From NCBI RefSeq assembly GCF_026262505.1, contig NC_067206.1, forward strand, positions 6,476,879-6,540,878: a DNA stretch of 64,000 bases, read 5' to 3'. Under the pieces are notes generated by a model. It had not been told where the DNA came from. It saw nothing but the letters and a program-made list of their open reading frames with translations, and ran no database searches. Position numbers and translations under genes: made by a program. Shown piece after piece: positions 9,985-19,875 of this stretch; the first letter of the stretch is position 1; each line of letters starts with the position of its first letter. Origin of the DNA: Trichomonas vaginalis G3 (Eukaryota; Parabasalia; Trichomonadida; Trichomonadidae).

Positions 9985-10426
9985 ATGAGTTCTTCATCAA
10001 GCTCTCGTGAACCTTCACCATCTGTGAAACAAACTTTACAAACGATATATGGAGCACCTATTGAATATTTCTTACGAGCTGCACAATGGCAAAGAGCAGT
10101 CTCACCAAGGTTAGGTGTTCCACCAGCTCCTGTCAAAAATAGCATTTGGTCAAGTCCTTATATAAGATATGGTCTCCCACTAGGTTTGCTAGCTACAGCA
10201 GGAGCAGTTATGATGTTGAAAAGAAATAAAGCAAATGTTGTAAATAATACTGAAGTAGCTGAAGTTAAACAAACTCCGACACCATCACAAACACACCTTC
10301 AATGACTCCTGAACCTATGAAAGTACAAACTCCTGTTCAAAAGTCAACTCCTAAACCGACTCCAACATTTAAACCAGAACCTACTCCTCAAATAATAAAT
10401 CGTAAAACTCCTGCGTTTCCTTACTG
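9985..10426 (+). pseudogene. Ser-rich, single-membrane-span, Pro-rich tail protein (A1)
   Basis: The N-terminus is Ser-rich (MSSSSSSREPSPS), residues ~64-83 form one hydrophobic segment (YGLPLGLLATAGAVMMLKR), and the tail is a Thr/Pro/Lys-rich low-complexity tract. The layout suggests a small membrane or virion-associated protein, but I recognise no family. It starts 30 bp after the capsid gene and is co-directional. This copy is broken (about one break) near the tail; A2 looks whole. Confidence 0.6.
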
Positions 10427-10475
10427 AAAAAATAACGTTATTTTTATTTAATATTAAAATTTTTATTTGATTGAA

Positions 10476-10712
10476 ATGACGACTAAAGTCACTGAAGCAA
10501 TGAAACAAAAGTTTTTGGTAGAATACATTAAATCAGGAGCGGTTCCAGAAGGTTTTTACGTTCATACTATGAAGGATGGTAGAGTTCAGTTTAGAAAGAT
10601 AAAGCAACCATTAGATAGAGAAGGTATATTAAGGAAGATTAAACTTCATGAGGACAACATTGCTGAACTTAAGAAGAAGTTAGAAGAGTTGGAGAAAGGA
10701 AGAGAGTTATAA
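10476..10712 (+). CDS. 78-residue basic coiled-coil protein
   Basis: It begins MTTKVTEAMKQKFLVEYIKSGAVPEGF and ends in a Leu/Lys/Glu coiled coil (LRKIKLHEDNIAELKKKLEELEK). I chose the MTTKV start because copy A2 has the same start without the three residues in front. The segment around SGAVPEGFYVHTMKDGRVQFRK resembles SGNTNPNYKVTFHKNGTASISK in the family F protein at 61970-62554, so a shared small domain is likely. The function is unknown. Confidence 0.65.
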   Translation: MTTKVTEAMKQKFLVEYIKSGAVPEGFYVHTMKDGRVQFRKIKQPLDREGILRKIKLHEDNIAELKKKLEELEKGREL

Positions 10713-10789
10713 AGTAATGAGAACGTTTATGTTATGAGAAATTTTTAACATTAGTTTTATTTTTACTGAAAATTTTTATTTGGATGTAA

Positions 10790-11116
10790 ATGACGAAAAC
10801 TATTGAGATAACAAACTACAACGGTCATGAGTTCAAGAATTTGTTCTTCGTTCCTCGTGAAAATACATTCTATCAGATACGAGGGAGAAAGGGTAAAGTT
10901 AGTTTGAGCGTTTATGACAACAAACATAATGGGAGATATATAAAAGCAATAGATACAAACGGTAAACGTGTTTCATTAGCTTTGTCAAAACTTACTAACA
11001 TTCATTTTGACAGTGATTTTGACTCTGACGATTGGAGTGACAGCAGCGATACTGAAGAATATGAACTATTGTGTGAAGCACAGCAATGGGAAGCGCTGCA
11101 ATACTTTTGTAAATGA
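10790..11116 (+). CDS. 108-residue protein with acidic C-terminus
   Basis: It looks whole. The N-terminal ~65 residues have a compact beta pattern (YQIRGRKGKVSLSVYDNKHNG.YIKAIDTNGKRVSL) like small AP2- or SH3-type DNA/RNA-binding folds. The rest is very acidic (DSDFDSDDWSDSSDTEEYE) and ends in an aromatic helix (AQQWEALQYFCK). It is the last gene before the element end. The fold comparison is a guess from pattern; the function is unknown. Confidence 0.6.
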   Translation: MTKTIEITNYNGHEFKNLFFVPRENTFYQIRGRKGKVSLSVYDNKHNGRYIKAIDTNGKRVSLALSKLTNIHFDSDFDSDDWSDSSDTEEYELLCEAQQWEALQYFCK

Positions 11117-11204
11117 GAACATTAGTGGGAACGTTAGTGAGAACGTTTATTTTTTCATTAGTGAAGTCGTTAGCGAAAACGTTAGTGAGGTGAAGTGGTT
11201 GGTG

Positions 11205-11341
11205 GTTTTGTAAATATTTAAGGTTAAGTTAGTGTTGTCGTTTGCGTTTGTGTTGTAAAATATACGTTAACGGTTTTGTAAATATTTAAGGTTAAGTTAG
11301 TGTTGTCGTTTGTGTTGCAAAATATACGTTAACAGTTTTGT
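11205..11341 (+). repeat. ~69-bp tandem duplication near the family A terminus
   Basis: Two direct units each contain GTAAATATTTAAGGTTAAG, GTGTTGTCGTTTG and a TATACGTTAAC block. Copy A2 has only one such unit before its terminus (19301-19370), so the subterminal region varies in repeat number. No gene is seen between 11117 and 11416. Confidence 0.8.
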
Positions 11342-11364
11342 AAAGTGTCAAATTCACATATAAT

Positions 11365-11395
11365 GGGTAAGGAAGCGCGCAGTGCCTCCGTACCC
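11365..11395 (+). repeat. Terminal hairpin of family A (A1)
   Basis: GGGTA/TACCC arms extend inward through GG..GC/GC..CC pairs around a loop containing CGCAGTG. The corresponding terminus of A2 (19391-19421) has different arm bases that still pair and keeps the loop string. It marks the element end and may be a recognition or replication structure (inference). Confidence 0.6.
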
Positions 11396-11416
11396 AAGAT
11401 AACCATACTAACTAAA

Positions 11417-14400
11417 GATGGATGGTATGTTATAAACTTGGTGGAAAGTATGAATGTTCTACGTTAAACCTCAATAATATTGGAACATTACTACATCAGC
11501 TCTTGAAGGAGAACTTTATATCAGAGATAGAAGCAAATGCTGCAGGTATTGTTGAAATGCACTATGACTTCTTCTTGACAAACATAAAGAATCTTACTGA
11601 AATAAAGATGTATGATTTAACAGAATATGAAGGCTTAACGATGTCAGATGTAAAGAAAGGCAAACCAAAAAAGAGACCATATAGAGATGAAAGCACACTG
11701 ACAAATGACCAGAAAGCCATTTTGGAAGCTCTTAAGCAAACAGGAAACCCAGCACTTATAGAAAGCTTTTGGAAAGATAATGGTGAAAAGAAGTTTTATA
11801 AGAAAAGAAGCGGTCAGTTCTGGAAGTATCTTTGCACATTACCTATAAATCTTGAACGCTACCAAATCTTCAATGAACTGAACAAAAGAACTGCAACACT
11901 TATGACAGAAGACAATTGTTTCGTTTATGCTTGCATTCAGGCTGGAGTAAATGAAGAAACTATTGACCACATGAGAGAAGTCATTCGTGTTAGAGACTTT
12001 CCTCAAAGTAAAGTACAAGAAATTTCTGACGCAACTGGTATAGCATTTAATGTTACCATTGGTTATTTCAATGACTCAAGACATAATGAAATAAAGAGAT
12101 ATATACCAAAAGAATGTGAAACTGTTCGAACTATTGACTTACTTCTTGTTGAAGACCACTACATGCTAAATGAAAGACTTCCAATGACAACATATTTCAT
12201 TCGCAACTATATAGAAATCTTGAAGGAGTGTGGTGGAATGAACATTGAGAAACAGATGAAGATTTATACAAAGAGAGAAGATAAATATGTAGTTCGCATG
12301 GATAGAACTACACCGTTATGGGATGTTATGAAAACATTGTGGGAGTGCAAATATTTCGAACCTATTTCTTATGGAGAACTTTTCACATATACGACTGACT
12401 TATATAAACAGAACCTTGCACCATTTAAAGATTTGACATATGCTCCAAAGTATTGTGTACAACTGAAGAAGAAAGCAGAGTCAAAAGAAGTAAATAAAGC
12501 TAAATGTAAGTTCATTCCTGAGCATGTTTTCTTTGCTGACTTTGAATGTAGCACAGACGGCTTTCATAAAGCTTTTAACATATGTTACGACAGTGAAGAT
12601 GGTTCAGTGAGTGAAAGCATATGGGGTCAAAACTGTGCAACAGAATTTTTGGAGCGACTTCCTGACAAGAGTTTAATATATTTCCATAACCTCAGCTATG
12701 ATATAAACTTCATCTTAAGACACATGACAGAAGTGAAAGGAACTCCCATCATTAAAGGTTCACGAACAATGCAAATAACTGGTTTATATAAAGGACGGGC
12801 AATTATTATAAAAGACTCTTACAGTGTTATAAATAAGAAGCTTAAACTATTTCCTGCTATGTTTAACTTACAAACAGGACCGAAAGAAGTATTTCCATAC
12901 AACTACTACAGCAGTGTTTTGTTAGCAAATGACAACAGAACTGGTGTCATTTCTGAAGCATGTAAGTTTATCCAGGATGCAGATACATTTATGAAAAACA
13001 TAGATTCCATCAAAGGTTGCAGAATAGATGAAAACCATTTCGATTTAGAAAAGTATAGCACATTTTATTGCAAACAAGATGTAAGAATTTTAAGAGAAGG
13101 TTTTGTTAAGTTCCGCAATGACTTATTGAAAGAGTTTGATTTAAACGTTTATGACTACGTTAGTATTTGTTCAATTGCTAACAAATTATTTGAGAACAGA
13201 GTGTACTTCCCGAATGGAAATTTATATGACCTCTCAAATAAACCAAGAGAATTTATTTCGAGATGCATTCAAGGTGGAAGATGTATGCTGTCAGATAACA
13301 TGAAACAAAAGAGCGAAAAGAAACTCATTGCTGACTTCGACGCTGTTTCATTATATCCATCAGCTATAGCAAGACTTTATACTTTAGAAGGAATTCCAAA
13401 GGTTATGAAGGATGAGATGCTAAGCACAGAGTATCTCATGAGACATTTATTCGATGACGACCAAAAGGAACCCATTGGTGAAAAGTTTATGTCCGGCTTC
13501 TTTGTTCTCATTAAGATAAAAGAGATTAGCATACATAGACACTTTCCTTTAATAGTTTGTGACCCTGAACTAAATCCAGAACTTAACGTTCCCAGAAGTT
13601 CAAACACTTGCTGTTTAATGTATGTTGACCATATAACATTACAAGACCTCATAAAATATCAAGGTGTCAAATGTGAAGTGTTGCAAGGATACTACTACGA
13701 TGGAAACAGAGATATGAGAATAAGAGATGAAGTAAAGAAGTTGTTTGAGTTAAGGTTAAAGTATAAGAAAGAAGGAAATCCTTTGCAAGAAAATATAAAG
13801 CTCATTCTGAACAGTATTTATGGCAAAACTATTCTATCTCCTATTGAGTCAAAAATAACCATAGTAAAATGACAAAGATGCTATAAGATATGCCATCAGA
13901 AACTACAACCATATAGTGAAGTTCGAAGGTTTGGATGGTTCAGATAAAACTATTTTCAAGCTAACGAAAAGCATTTGCAGACACTTTAACTTCTGTCCAC
14001 TTGGTGTTAATATTCTATCTATGTCGAAGAGAATAATGTGTGAAGTATTCTGTACTGCTGAAGACTTAGGAATGGACATCTTTTATAGCGATACCGACAG
14101 TATGCATCTCTACAATGAAGATATCCCTCGTTTAGCTGAAGAGTTTGAGAAACGTTATGGAAGAGTTCTCATTGGTAAAAACCTTGGTCAGTTTCATAGT
14201 GACTTCGCAGAAATAACACCTGGAAAACAAAGTTTAGCATACAAGTCAATATTTTGTGGAAAGAAGACCTACATAGACTTACTCACTAACGATTTAAATG
14301 AGTTGCATTCACTGCAGAATGAAAGGCGTGAAGCAAGATGTTATTGCTTTAACCGCTAATGAAATGTTTCCTGACTCTGTTCAGTGTTTCTATGATGAAG

Positions 14401-14594
14401 ATAAAGGTTTAATGGTTCCGCAAGGAAAATTTGACAAAGACTCTGAGTTCAGTTTAATGAAACTTTACAAAGCACTTTATGACGGTCAAGAGATTGGATT
14501 TGACTTATGTAAGTCTTCTAGTCCTTGCTTTGCTGAAAAGTTTAACTTCTCAATAACGACTAAAACAAGCTTTATTCGTAAGTTGAAGTTCTGA
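11417..14594 (+). pseudogene. Protein-primed DNA polymerase B remnant (A2)
   Basis: This is the same polymerase as at 2818-6660 without its SAP-like N-terminal region. Recognisable parts are the OTU/papain-like segment DNCFVYACIQAG (~11915), exonuclease motif FADFECS (~12535), motif A DAVSLYPSA (~13340), motif B KLILNSIYGK (~13800) and motif C YSDTDS (~14085). It is broken, with about two breaks besides the missing 5' part. Many differences from A1 are silent or conservative, which fits copies that evolved under selection before decaying. It converges on the minor capsid gene across a short repeat tract. Confidence 0.88.
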
Positions 14595-14740
14595 GGTCAT
14601 TTATTTTTGTCAGCAATGAGGTCATGAATGAGGTCATGAATGAGGTCAGCAATGAGGTCATGAATGAGGTCATGAATGAGGTCAGCAATGAGATCATGAA
14701 TGAGGTCATTTATTTTTGTCAGCAATGAGGTCATTCGTGA
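14594..14740 (+). repeat. Expanded 12-13-bp repeat (AATGAGGTCATG) between PolB and minor capsid genes
   Basis: About nine units built on AATGAGGTCATG and CAGCAATGAGGTCA fill the space between convergent gene ends. In A1 the same spot (6660-6710) has only about three units, so this is a variable-number repeat. Confidence 0.8.
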
Positions 14741-14763
14741 TAAAAATAAAGCTAGCGTAGATT

Positions 14764-15620
14764 TTACAATACTGCGATGGTAGAGTTTAAGAGTTGTGCT
14801 TCAATGTAGAGACAGTCCTTATGGTCTGGAGGCAAGAACACTGGACATTTATGGTCGTGAGTTGAGTACATGTCTATCCAAAACTCACGATTGAAGCCAG
14901 TTAATTTATAGTATTTAGGATTTGGTAATGGTGAATTTCTTGTATGACCAATGAACTCATTTTCAACTCCCTTACTTAAGTTTGAATATAATATAGCTTG
15001 CTTTCTATCCCAAATGTCAGGTGTTACAATCTTTGAAAATTCATTTTTCCTCGGAAGCATTGCATCATAATTGAAAACATTCTTGAAATCATCACTTGGT
15101 TCAGAGATTTGAAATCTTATACGTAATGGATTTTCTTTCTCTTTAGCTACTTCATTGAATGGTGAATATATAACAAACTGACAGTCATGTGTTCCATCTT
15201 CATTTTCATTAAATTCATAATGAAAGTCTATAAGTTGTGGCTGACTACCTTCTTCTTTCAGTTGTGCAAGAAACTCACGTAAAGGCTGTAAAGTTTGTAC
15301 TTCAATGTTGAACTTTTTCTCGAACATCTCATTAAATGAAATCATACATTGTTGCAATGTTGTATCGTCTTTAAAGTATTTGTATATGTGAATGTTTTGG
15401 GCGCTTAAAGACTGTTCGTCATTTTCTATCTCGACTTGAAGTATAAAGTCAACCTTTCTGAAAGCACGTGTTATATACATAGATGTTATGCAATGTACTT
15501 CTCTTCATTTATGTTCACAATCCAGTCTGTTGGAAACTTAAACGTTACTCTGTTCCCCTTTATTTTGACGTCAGGGTTTTCACTACTGAACGCAACAGAT
15601 AAAGGTATTTGTCTATACAT
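14764..15620 (-). pseudogene. Minor capsid (penton-like) protein remnant, family A (A2)
   Basis: Second copy of the gene at 6733-7589, nearly identical, with the same TTTATTTTTATCCGAA upstream string. Most of the protein reads clearly, including a central acidic stretch (FHYEFNENEDGTHDCQFVIYSPFNE) and the C-terminal WIDMYSTHDHKCPVFLPP segment. It is broken, with about one break. Assignment as penton is by position and beta-rich pattern. Confidence 0.55.
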
Positions 15621-15644
15621 TTAATTCGGATAAAAATAAACCAT

Positions 15645-15905
15645 TTACTCTTTCTTTGCTTCAGCTTCTTTAGCTTTTGCTTCAGCTTCTTCTCTAGCTT
15701 TCTTCGCCAGCAAACGTGGGTTCTTTTGTCTTCCAGCAGCTAATGCAGCAAGTTGTTTTTCACTAAGTTTTCTCTTTGGTCTCTCTGGCTTTTGTTCTTG
15801 TTTTTGTTCCTTCAGTTCGGATAAAATTTGCTCACGAATTTCTTTCTTCAATGCTTCAACATCTATGACCCCTTGGGTCTTGTCCGTAGGACTTGTCTGA
15901 GTCAT
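15645..15905 (-). CDS. 86-residue basic Ala/Lys/Glu-rich protein (A2)
   Basis: Looks whole. It has an acidic/basic amphipathic helix, then PKRKLSEKQLAALAAGRQ and a long Ala-Glu-Lys helix (KKAREEAEAKAKEAEAKK). Such a composition suits a nucleic-acid-packing or scaffold protein in a particle; this is inference. It lies 24 bp upstream of the minor capsid gene on the same strand. Confidence 0.65.
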   Translation of the reverse strand: MTQTSPTDKTQGVIDVEALKKEIREQILSELKEQKQEQKPERPKRKLSEKQLAALAAGRQKNPRLLAKKAREEAEAKAKEAEAKKE

Positions 15906-15950
15906 TTGACTGTAGATAAAAAACTAAATTAAAACTTTAACCGATGTAAA

Positions 15951-16384
15951 ATGAGCTTGTCAAAATCAGAGCGAGCGTCTATTATATTAAATGACGCAAG
16001 AGGAATACAACATCCTTTCTATTACGTAAGTCAGAGTAAAGATGGTAAAATATACGTAAGAAAAAGAAAGGTTCCATTAGCGAATACAGAAAGCGACAAC
16101 ATTAAGGTGTATGGCAAGGGTGAAGCCCACGAAGCCCATATAAAACCTTCTATTCAAACTGAAAAGTCAATAGAACCAGAAGAAAAGAAGCCAGATGTTC
16201 TTTCAATAACGAACCAAGAGCTTATTGCAAAGTTCGTGAATTTCATTGAAAAGCAAACGAGTCAAAGAACCCTGACCCACCAGTGAAAGAAGTTGAGACA
16301 AAAGAGAATGTACAGTTCATTGAAAATGTCAAGAAACAACTTCCACCACGAATGCCAAGAAGAAGAGTGAGAATAATGAAGTAA
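15951..16384 (+). pseudogene. Hypothetical ~145-residue protein remnant (A2)
   Basis: Counterpart of 7918-8350, unrecognised. It diverges from the basic protein across 45 bp (AAAAAACTAAATTAAAAC), which probably carries both promoters. The C-terminal basic stretch is encoded just before the capsid start. This copy is broken, with about one break. Confidence 0.55.
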
Positions 16385-16411
16385 ATAGATATTTTTATCC
16401 GAAGTAAATAC

Positions 16412-17983
16412 ATGCAGAACGAACAGTTAAACGAATTTACTCCAGCAGAGCATATTCATCAGATTCGCTCATATTTCGATATCATAGACAATGCAGTTCA
16501 AATTGGTGACACTAATAGAAAATATTCTGACGCAAAGATTCCATCACAACCTGGAACTGCTAAAGATAACACATGGGTAACATTCAATCTCTCACCTCCT
16601 GGTGAAAATATGTTGGACCTTTACAATACATTCATTACGTATAAAATGGAAGGTCAATTTATTGCAGATAAAGAAATTGGTTCAGGTTCCAATAAAACAA
16701 ACCCACCAGGATTTTGGATTGGTTTCGATGACGCTTTCTATGCAGTTGCTGGATATCAAATCCTTGCAAATGGTCGTATCGTATATTCTCAAGACAACGC
16801 AAGAGAAGAAGCATATATAACTTCAAACTCACAAACTACCGAACAAATAAAGAAAGTAGATGTTTCTCAAAGACTCGACATGAAGATGTATGGAGTCATT
16901 CGGGAACATGCAGAACAGGACAAATTGTTAGTGGTCCAATTACAGCAGGAAAATCATTTGATTTTAAGCTTCGTTTAAGAATTCCTGTTAGAAGATTCCT
17001 TCCATTAGAAGCTATTCGATTTATTCCAGCTTTTGCAGGAAACATTCAGCTTAAAGTAAAGTTCAGTAGCGACGCCTTACAATGCACATCTATATCTGTA
17101 AATGATATCGTTGCTTTCAATCCAACTCTTAAAGTTGCATTTGCTTCAGATTCAAATCCACCGACAAATAAATTTGTTCCATGGAATGAACCATTCACTA
17201 TGATAACGAAGGCAATAGAAGCTAGTGGAACAGTTACTATTACAACTGTAACCCAGCAACTATTTCGAATAAAGATGGATTTTAATGAATGTTTCATTCA
17301 TCCAAAGTCATTCTCTTTAGACCCTAACATTTATACAGAACTTGTAGAACATTATACAAACGAGGCTTTATGTTTCCTGTTAAAGTTATGGATTGGATTC
17401 CTATGGACGGTTCATTCTCAAAGAATACAGATAGTTCAAGTGCAACATTTACAGCAGCTTATACGCCTATTAATGTTAAAAGTATTTGGGCACTATTTAG
17501 AAAGAAAGACAACTATTATGTTAATTTTGAGAACCCTAAGTTTAAATATCTTCAGCTTTCCATGGGAGCTTATGGAAATATGCCTGCAGAACCCGAAAAA
17601 TCATATGGACCTGTATTTTATGAAATGGTTGCGAACGCCTGCAATACAAACAATGATATGATAGGATTTAATGAAGATGTTATGAGGTCATTGGTGGATC
17701 ATGGTAGTGTGGAACATAAATGGGATAGCTATGACAACACACATTTCTTATGTGGTTTTCCAACAGAAGTGGACTTTTGCTTCCAGCAAGGTCAAACATC
17801 TACTGCTCCAATAACATACAAATTGTCTGTTAAAGGACCTATTGAACTAGCAACTGAAAATGTACCAAAGCCACTTATTGGATTTATGAGGGATTGTTGC
17901 TTTGCCATTCAGGTGCGTGCTAATGGAATCCCATAATAAGATTAGATGACTATAACTTAGCTACGGACGACGGTGAGGAATAA
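16412..17983 (+). pseudogene. Double-jelly-roll major capsid protein remnant, family A (A2)
   Basis: Better preserved copy of the capsid gene at 8378-9954. Clear segments include GTAKDNTWVTFNLSPPGENM, NPPGFWIGFDDAFYAVAGYQ, IRFIPAFAGNIQLKVKFS, MDWIPMDGSFSKNTDSSSAT and HFLCGFPTEVDFCFQQGQTS. The upstream TTTTTATCCGAAGTAAATAC is the capsid promoter-like module. It would form the hexameric shell unit. The copy is broken, with roughly four to five breaks. Confidence 0.78.
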
Positions 17984-18012
17984 AGGATGAACGTTTATTT
18001 TAAAGCTTATAA

Positions 18013-18453
18013 ATGAGTTCTTCATCAAGCTCTCGTGAACCTTCACCATCTATGAAACAAACTTTACCAAACAATTATGGAGCACCTATTGAATATTTCT
18101 TACGAGCTGCACAATGGCAAAGAGCAGTCTCACCAAGGTTAGGTGTTCCACCAGCTCCTGTCAAAAATAGCATTTGGTCAAGTCCTTATATAAGATATGG
18201 TTTCCCACTAGGTTTGCTAGCTACAGCAGGAGCAGTTATGATGTTGAAAAGAAATAAAGCAAATGTTGTAAATAATACTGAAGTAGCTGAAGTTAAACAA
18301 ACTCCAACACCTTCACAAGCAAAACCTTCAATGACTCCTGAACCTATGGAAGTACAAACTCCTGTTCAAAAGTCAACTCCTAAACCGACTCCAACATTTA
18401 AACCAGAACCTACTCCTCAAATAAATCGTAAAACTCCTGCGTTTCCTTACTGA
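18013..18453 (+). CDS. 146-residue Ser-rich, membrane-span, Pro-rich tail protein (A2)
   Basis: Looks whole. Layout: Ser-rich start, a segment with conserved aromatic and basic residues (YFLRAAQWQRAVSPRLGVPP), a hydrophobic span (YGFPLGLLATAGAVMML), then a ~60-residue tail of Thr/Pro/Lys/Glu repeats. It follows the capsid gene by 29 bp with TTTATTTTAAAGCTTATAA in front. A membrane-associated virion protein is plausible; no family is recognised. Confidence 0.65.
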   Translation: MSSSSSSREPSPSMKQTLPNNYGAPIEYFLRAAQWQRAVSPRLGVPPAPVKNSIWSSPYIRYGFPLGLLATAGAVMMLKRNKANVVNNTEVAEVKQTPTPSQAKPSMTPEPMEVQTPVQKSTPKPTPTFKPEPTPQINRKTPAFPY

Positions 18454-18501
18454 AAAAATAACGTTAGTTTTATTTTATTTGAACATTTTATTTAGAGTAA
18501 A

Positions 18502-18744
18502 ATGACGACTAAAGTCACTGAAGCAATGAAACAAAAGTTCTTGGTAGAATACATTAAATCAGGAGCGGTTCCAGAAGGTTTTTACGTTCATACTATGAAG
18601 GATGGTAGAGTTCAGTTTAGAAAGATAAAGCAACCATTAGATAAAGAAGGAATTTTGAGAAAGATTAAACTTCATGAGGACAACATTGCTGAACTTAAGA
18701 AGAAGCTAGAAGAGTTGGAGAAAGCAGACGACAGTGAGGAATAA
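18502..18744 (+). CDS. 80-residue basic coiled-coil protein (A2)
   Basis: Second copy of 10476-10712, whole, with a slightly different C-terminus (EKADDSEE). The end DDSEE resembles the acid tail coded at the end of the capsid gene (DDGEE). A nested palindrome follows 17 bp after the stop. Confidence 0.65.
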   Translation: MTTKVTEAMKQKFLVEYIKSGAVPEGFYVHTMKDGRVQFRKIKQPLDKEGILRKIKLHEDNIAELKKKLEELEKADDSEE

Positions 18745-18761
18745 AGCAATGAATTCAACAG

Positions 18762-18795
18762 GGTGAAAAAACAGGTGAGATCTCACCACTTCACC
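18762..18795. terminator. Nested palindrome after the 80-residue gene
   Basis: GGTGAA/TTCACC arms enclose GGTGAGATCTCACC, the third copy of this design. In copy A1 the corresponding space (10713-10789) lacks it, so the structure may move or be lost independently of the gene. Confidence 0.45.
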
Positions 18796-18897
18796 TAAAT
18801 CTATTTTTGTGCTATGTTTTCATACGTGTGAGGGTGGTGATATCATTTATTTTTAAGTTTATTTTTTAAAATTATTTTTAAGTTTATTTTTATATAA

Positions 18898-19218
18898 ATG
18901 ACGAAAACTATTGAGATAACAAACTACAACGGTCATGAGTTCAAGAATTTGTTCTTCGTTCCTCGTGAAAATACATTCTATCAGATACGAGGGAGAAAGG
19001 GTAAAGTTAGTTTGAGCGTTTATGACTACAAGCATAATGGAAAGTTTATACAAGCAATAGATACAAACGGTAAGCGTGTTTCATTAGCTTTGTCAAAACT
19101 TACAGGTATAAACTATGACAGTGATTTTGACCTATATGAAGAAGAAAGTGAGTCAGAAGATGATGAGCTGTTATATGAAGCACAGCAATGGGAGGAGTTG
19201 CAATACTTTTGTAAGTGA
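18898..19218 (+). CDS. 106-residue protein with acidic C-terminus (A2)
   Basis: Counterpart of 10790-11116. The N-terminal ~70 residues are nearly identical, while the acidic stretch differs strongly (DSDFDLYEEESESEDDE here), so composition rather than sequence is kept in the tail. The ATG is preceded by TTTAAGTTTATTTTTATATAA. The function is unknown. Confidence 0.6.
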   Translation: MTKTIEITNYNGHEFKNLFFVPRENTFYQIRGRKGKVSLSVYDYKHNGKFIQAIDTNGKRVSLALSKLTGINYDSDFDLYEEESESEDDELLYEAQQWEELQYFCK

Positions 19219-19390
19219 GAACGTTTATTTTTACATTAGTGAAGTCGTTTGTGAAAACATTAGTGAAGTCGTTAGTGGAGTCGTTTATGTGTCAGATGGT
19301 TTTGTAAATATTTAAGGTTAAGTTAGTGTTGTCGTTTGTGTTGTAAAATATACGTTAACGGTTTCGTAAAGTGTCAAATTCACATAACAG

Positions 19391-19421
19391 GGGTACGGTG
19401 GAACGCAGTGCCGTCGTACCC
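19391..19421 (+). repeat. Terminal hairpin of family A (A2)
   Basis: GGGTACGGTGG pairs with CCGTCGTACCC (two G-T pairs) around the loop AACGCAGTG. The arm sequence differs from 11365-11395, yet the pairing and the CGCAGTG string are kept. Confidence 0.65.
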
Positions 19422-19439
19422 ATGATATGTATACTAACT

Positions 19440-19859
19440 TATAAAGCAGAACGTGGAGAGATGGAAAACAAGCTTGAAGCAAAAGACAAAAGCATTCAGA
19501 AAAGAATACCACGTTCGGTACCAAAAGGAAAGGAAAAGAGTTATAAGTATATGATATATACTGAAGAGTTGGAGAAAGAAGAAGACAGTGACATGGTTAT
19601 GTTGCATTTAGTCAGAAGAAACAACAAAAGCTTTTACGACCTTGCTAAGATTTACAAATCTGACAGAAATTGGTTCTATCGCGAAAACTTACCGATTTCA
19701 ATGACCCCAAATGAAGATGTGAAACAAATAGTTCAAGATACGTTACCTCAAACACACTATGATATTAAAGGTTGTACAATTTTTACCTTCAAAGAAGACT
19801 TAACATTACTGAAAGAAAAGATAACAGAGTATTTTGACAACTTCAAACAAGTAGGGTAG
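19440..19859 (+). pseudogene. KilA-N protein, 3' part only
   Basis: This fragment starts at YKAERGEMENKLEAKDKS and includes the whole DUF3627-like region (MVMLHLVRRNNKSFYDLAK...). The DNA-binding KilA-N half is absent, because the A2 terminus lies directly in front of it. It converges on the ATPase gene with 16 bp between stops. Confidence 0.8.
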
Positions 19860-19875
19860 ATGAACTCTTTATTTT

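Larger units (their letters stand above)
1..11420 (+). mobile_element. Polinton/Maverick-like element, family A, copy A1 (left end outside window)
   Basis: A virus-like DNA element read left to right as integrase end, KilA-N, small gene (-), 114-residue protein, PolB, minor capsid candidate (-), basic protein (-), hypothetical, major capsid, membrane/Pro-rich protein and two small genes. The right terminus is a hairpin-bearing stretch that recurs at the end of copy A2, which is why I place the boundary near 11,420. It is a broken copy: the polymerase, minor capsid and especially the major capsid gene carry breaks (more than ten in all), while several small genes look whole. Near-identity with A2 points to recent activity. 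No packaging ATPase or adenovirus-type protease is visible in the part seen. Confidence 0.85.
11421..19439 (+). mobile_element. Polinton-like element, family A, copy A2 (left part missing)
   Basis: It begins abruptly inside the polymerase gene directly after the A1 terminus and then repeats the A1 order to the same hairpin terminus. It is about 8 kb. Sequence is very close to A1, so it is a young copy. It is broken (about ten breaks over the polymerase, minor capsid and major capsid genes), with several small genes that look whole. The arrangement suggests insertion of A1 into an A2-like copy, deletion between copies, or misassembly. Confidence 0.8.

Noticed and set aside
11396-11420. Intron 3' end or branch point at TACTAACT
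   Set aside because: Known T. vaginalis introns use a longer conserved ACTAACACACAG-type 3' signal, which is absent, and the string occurs at both element joins, so it belongs to the terminus.
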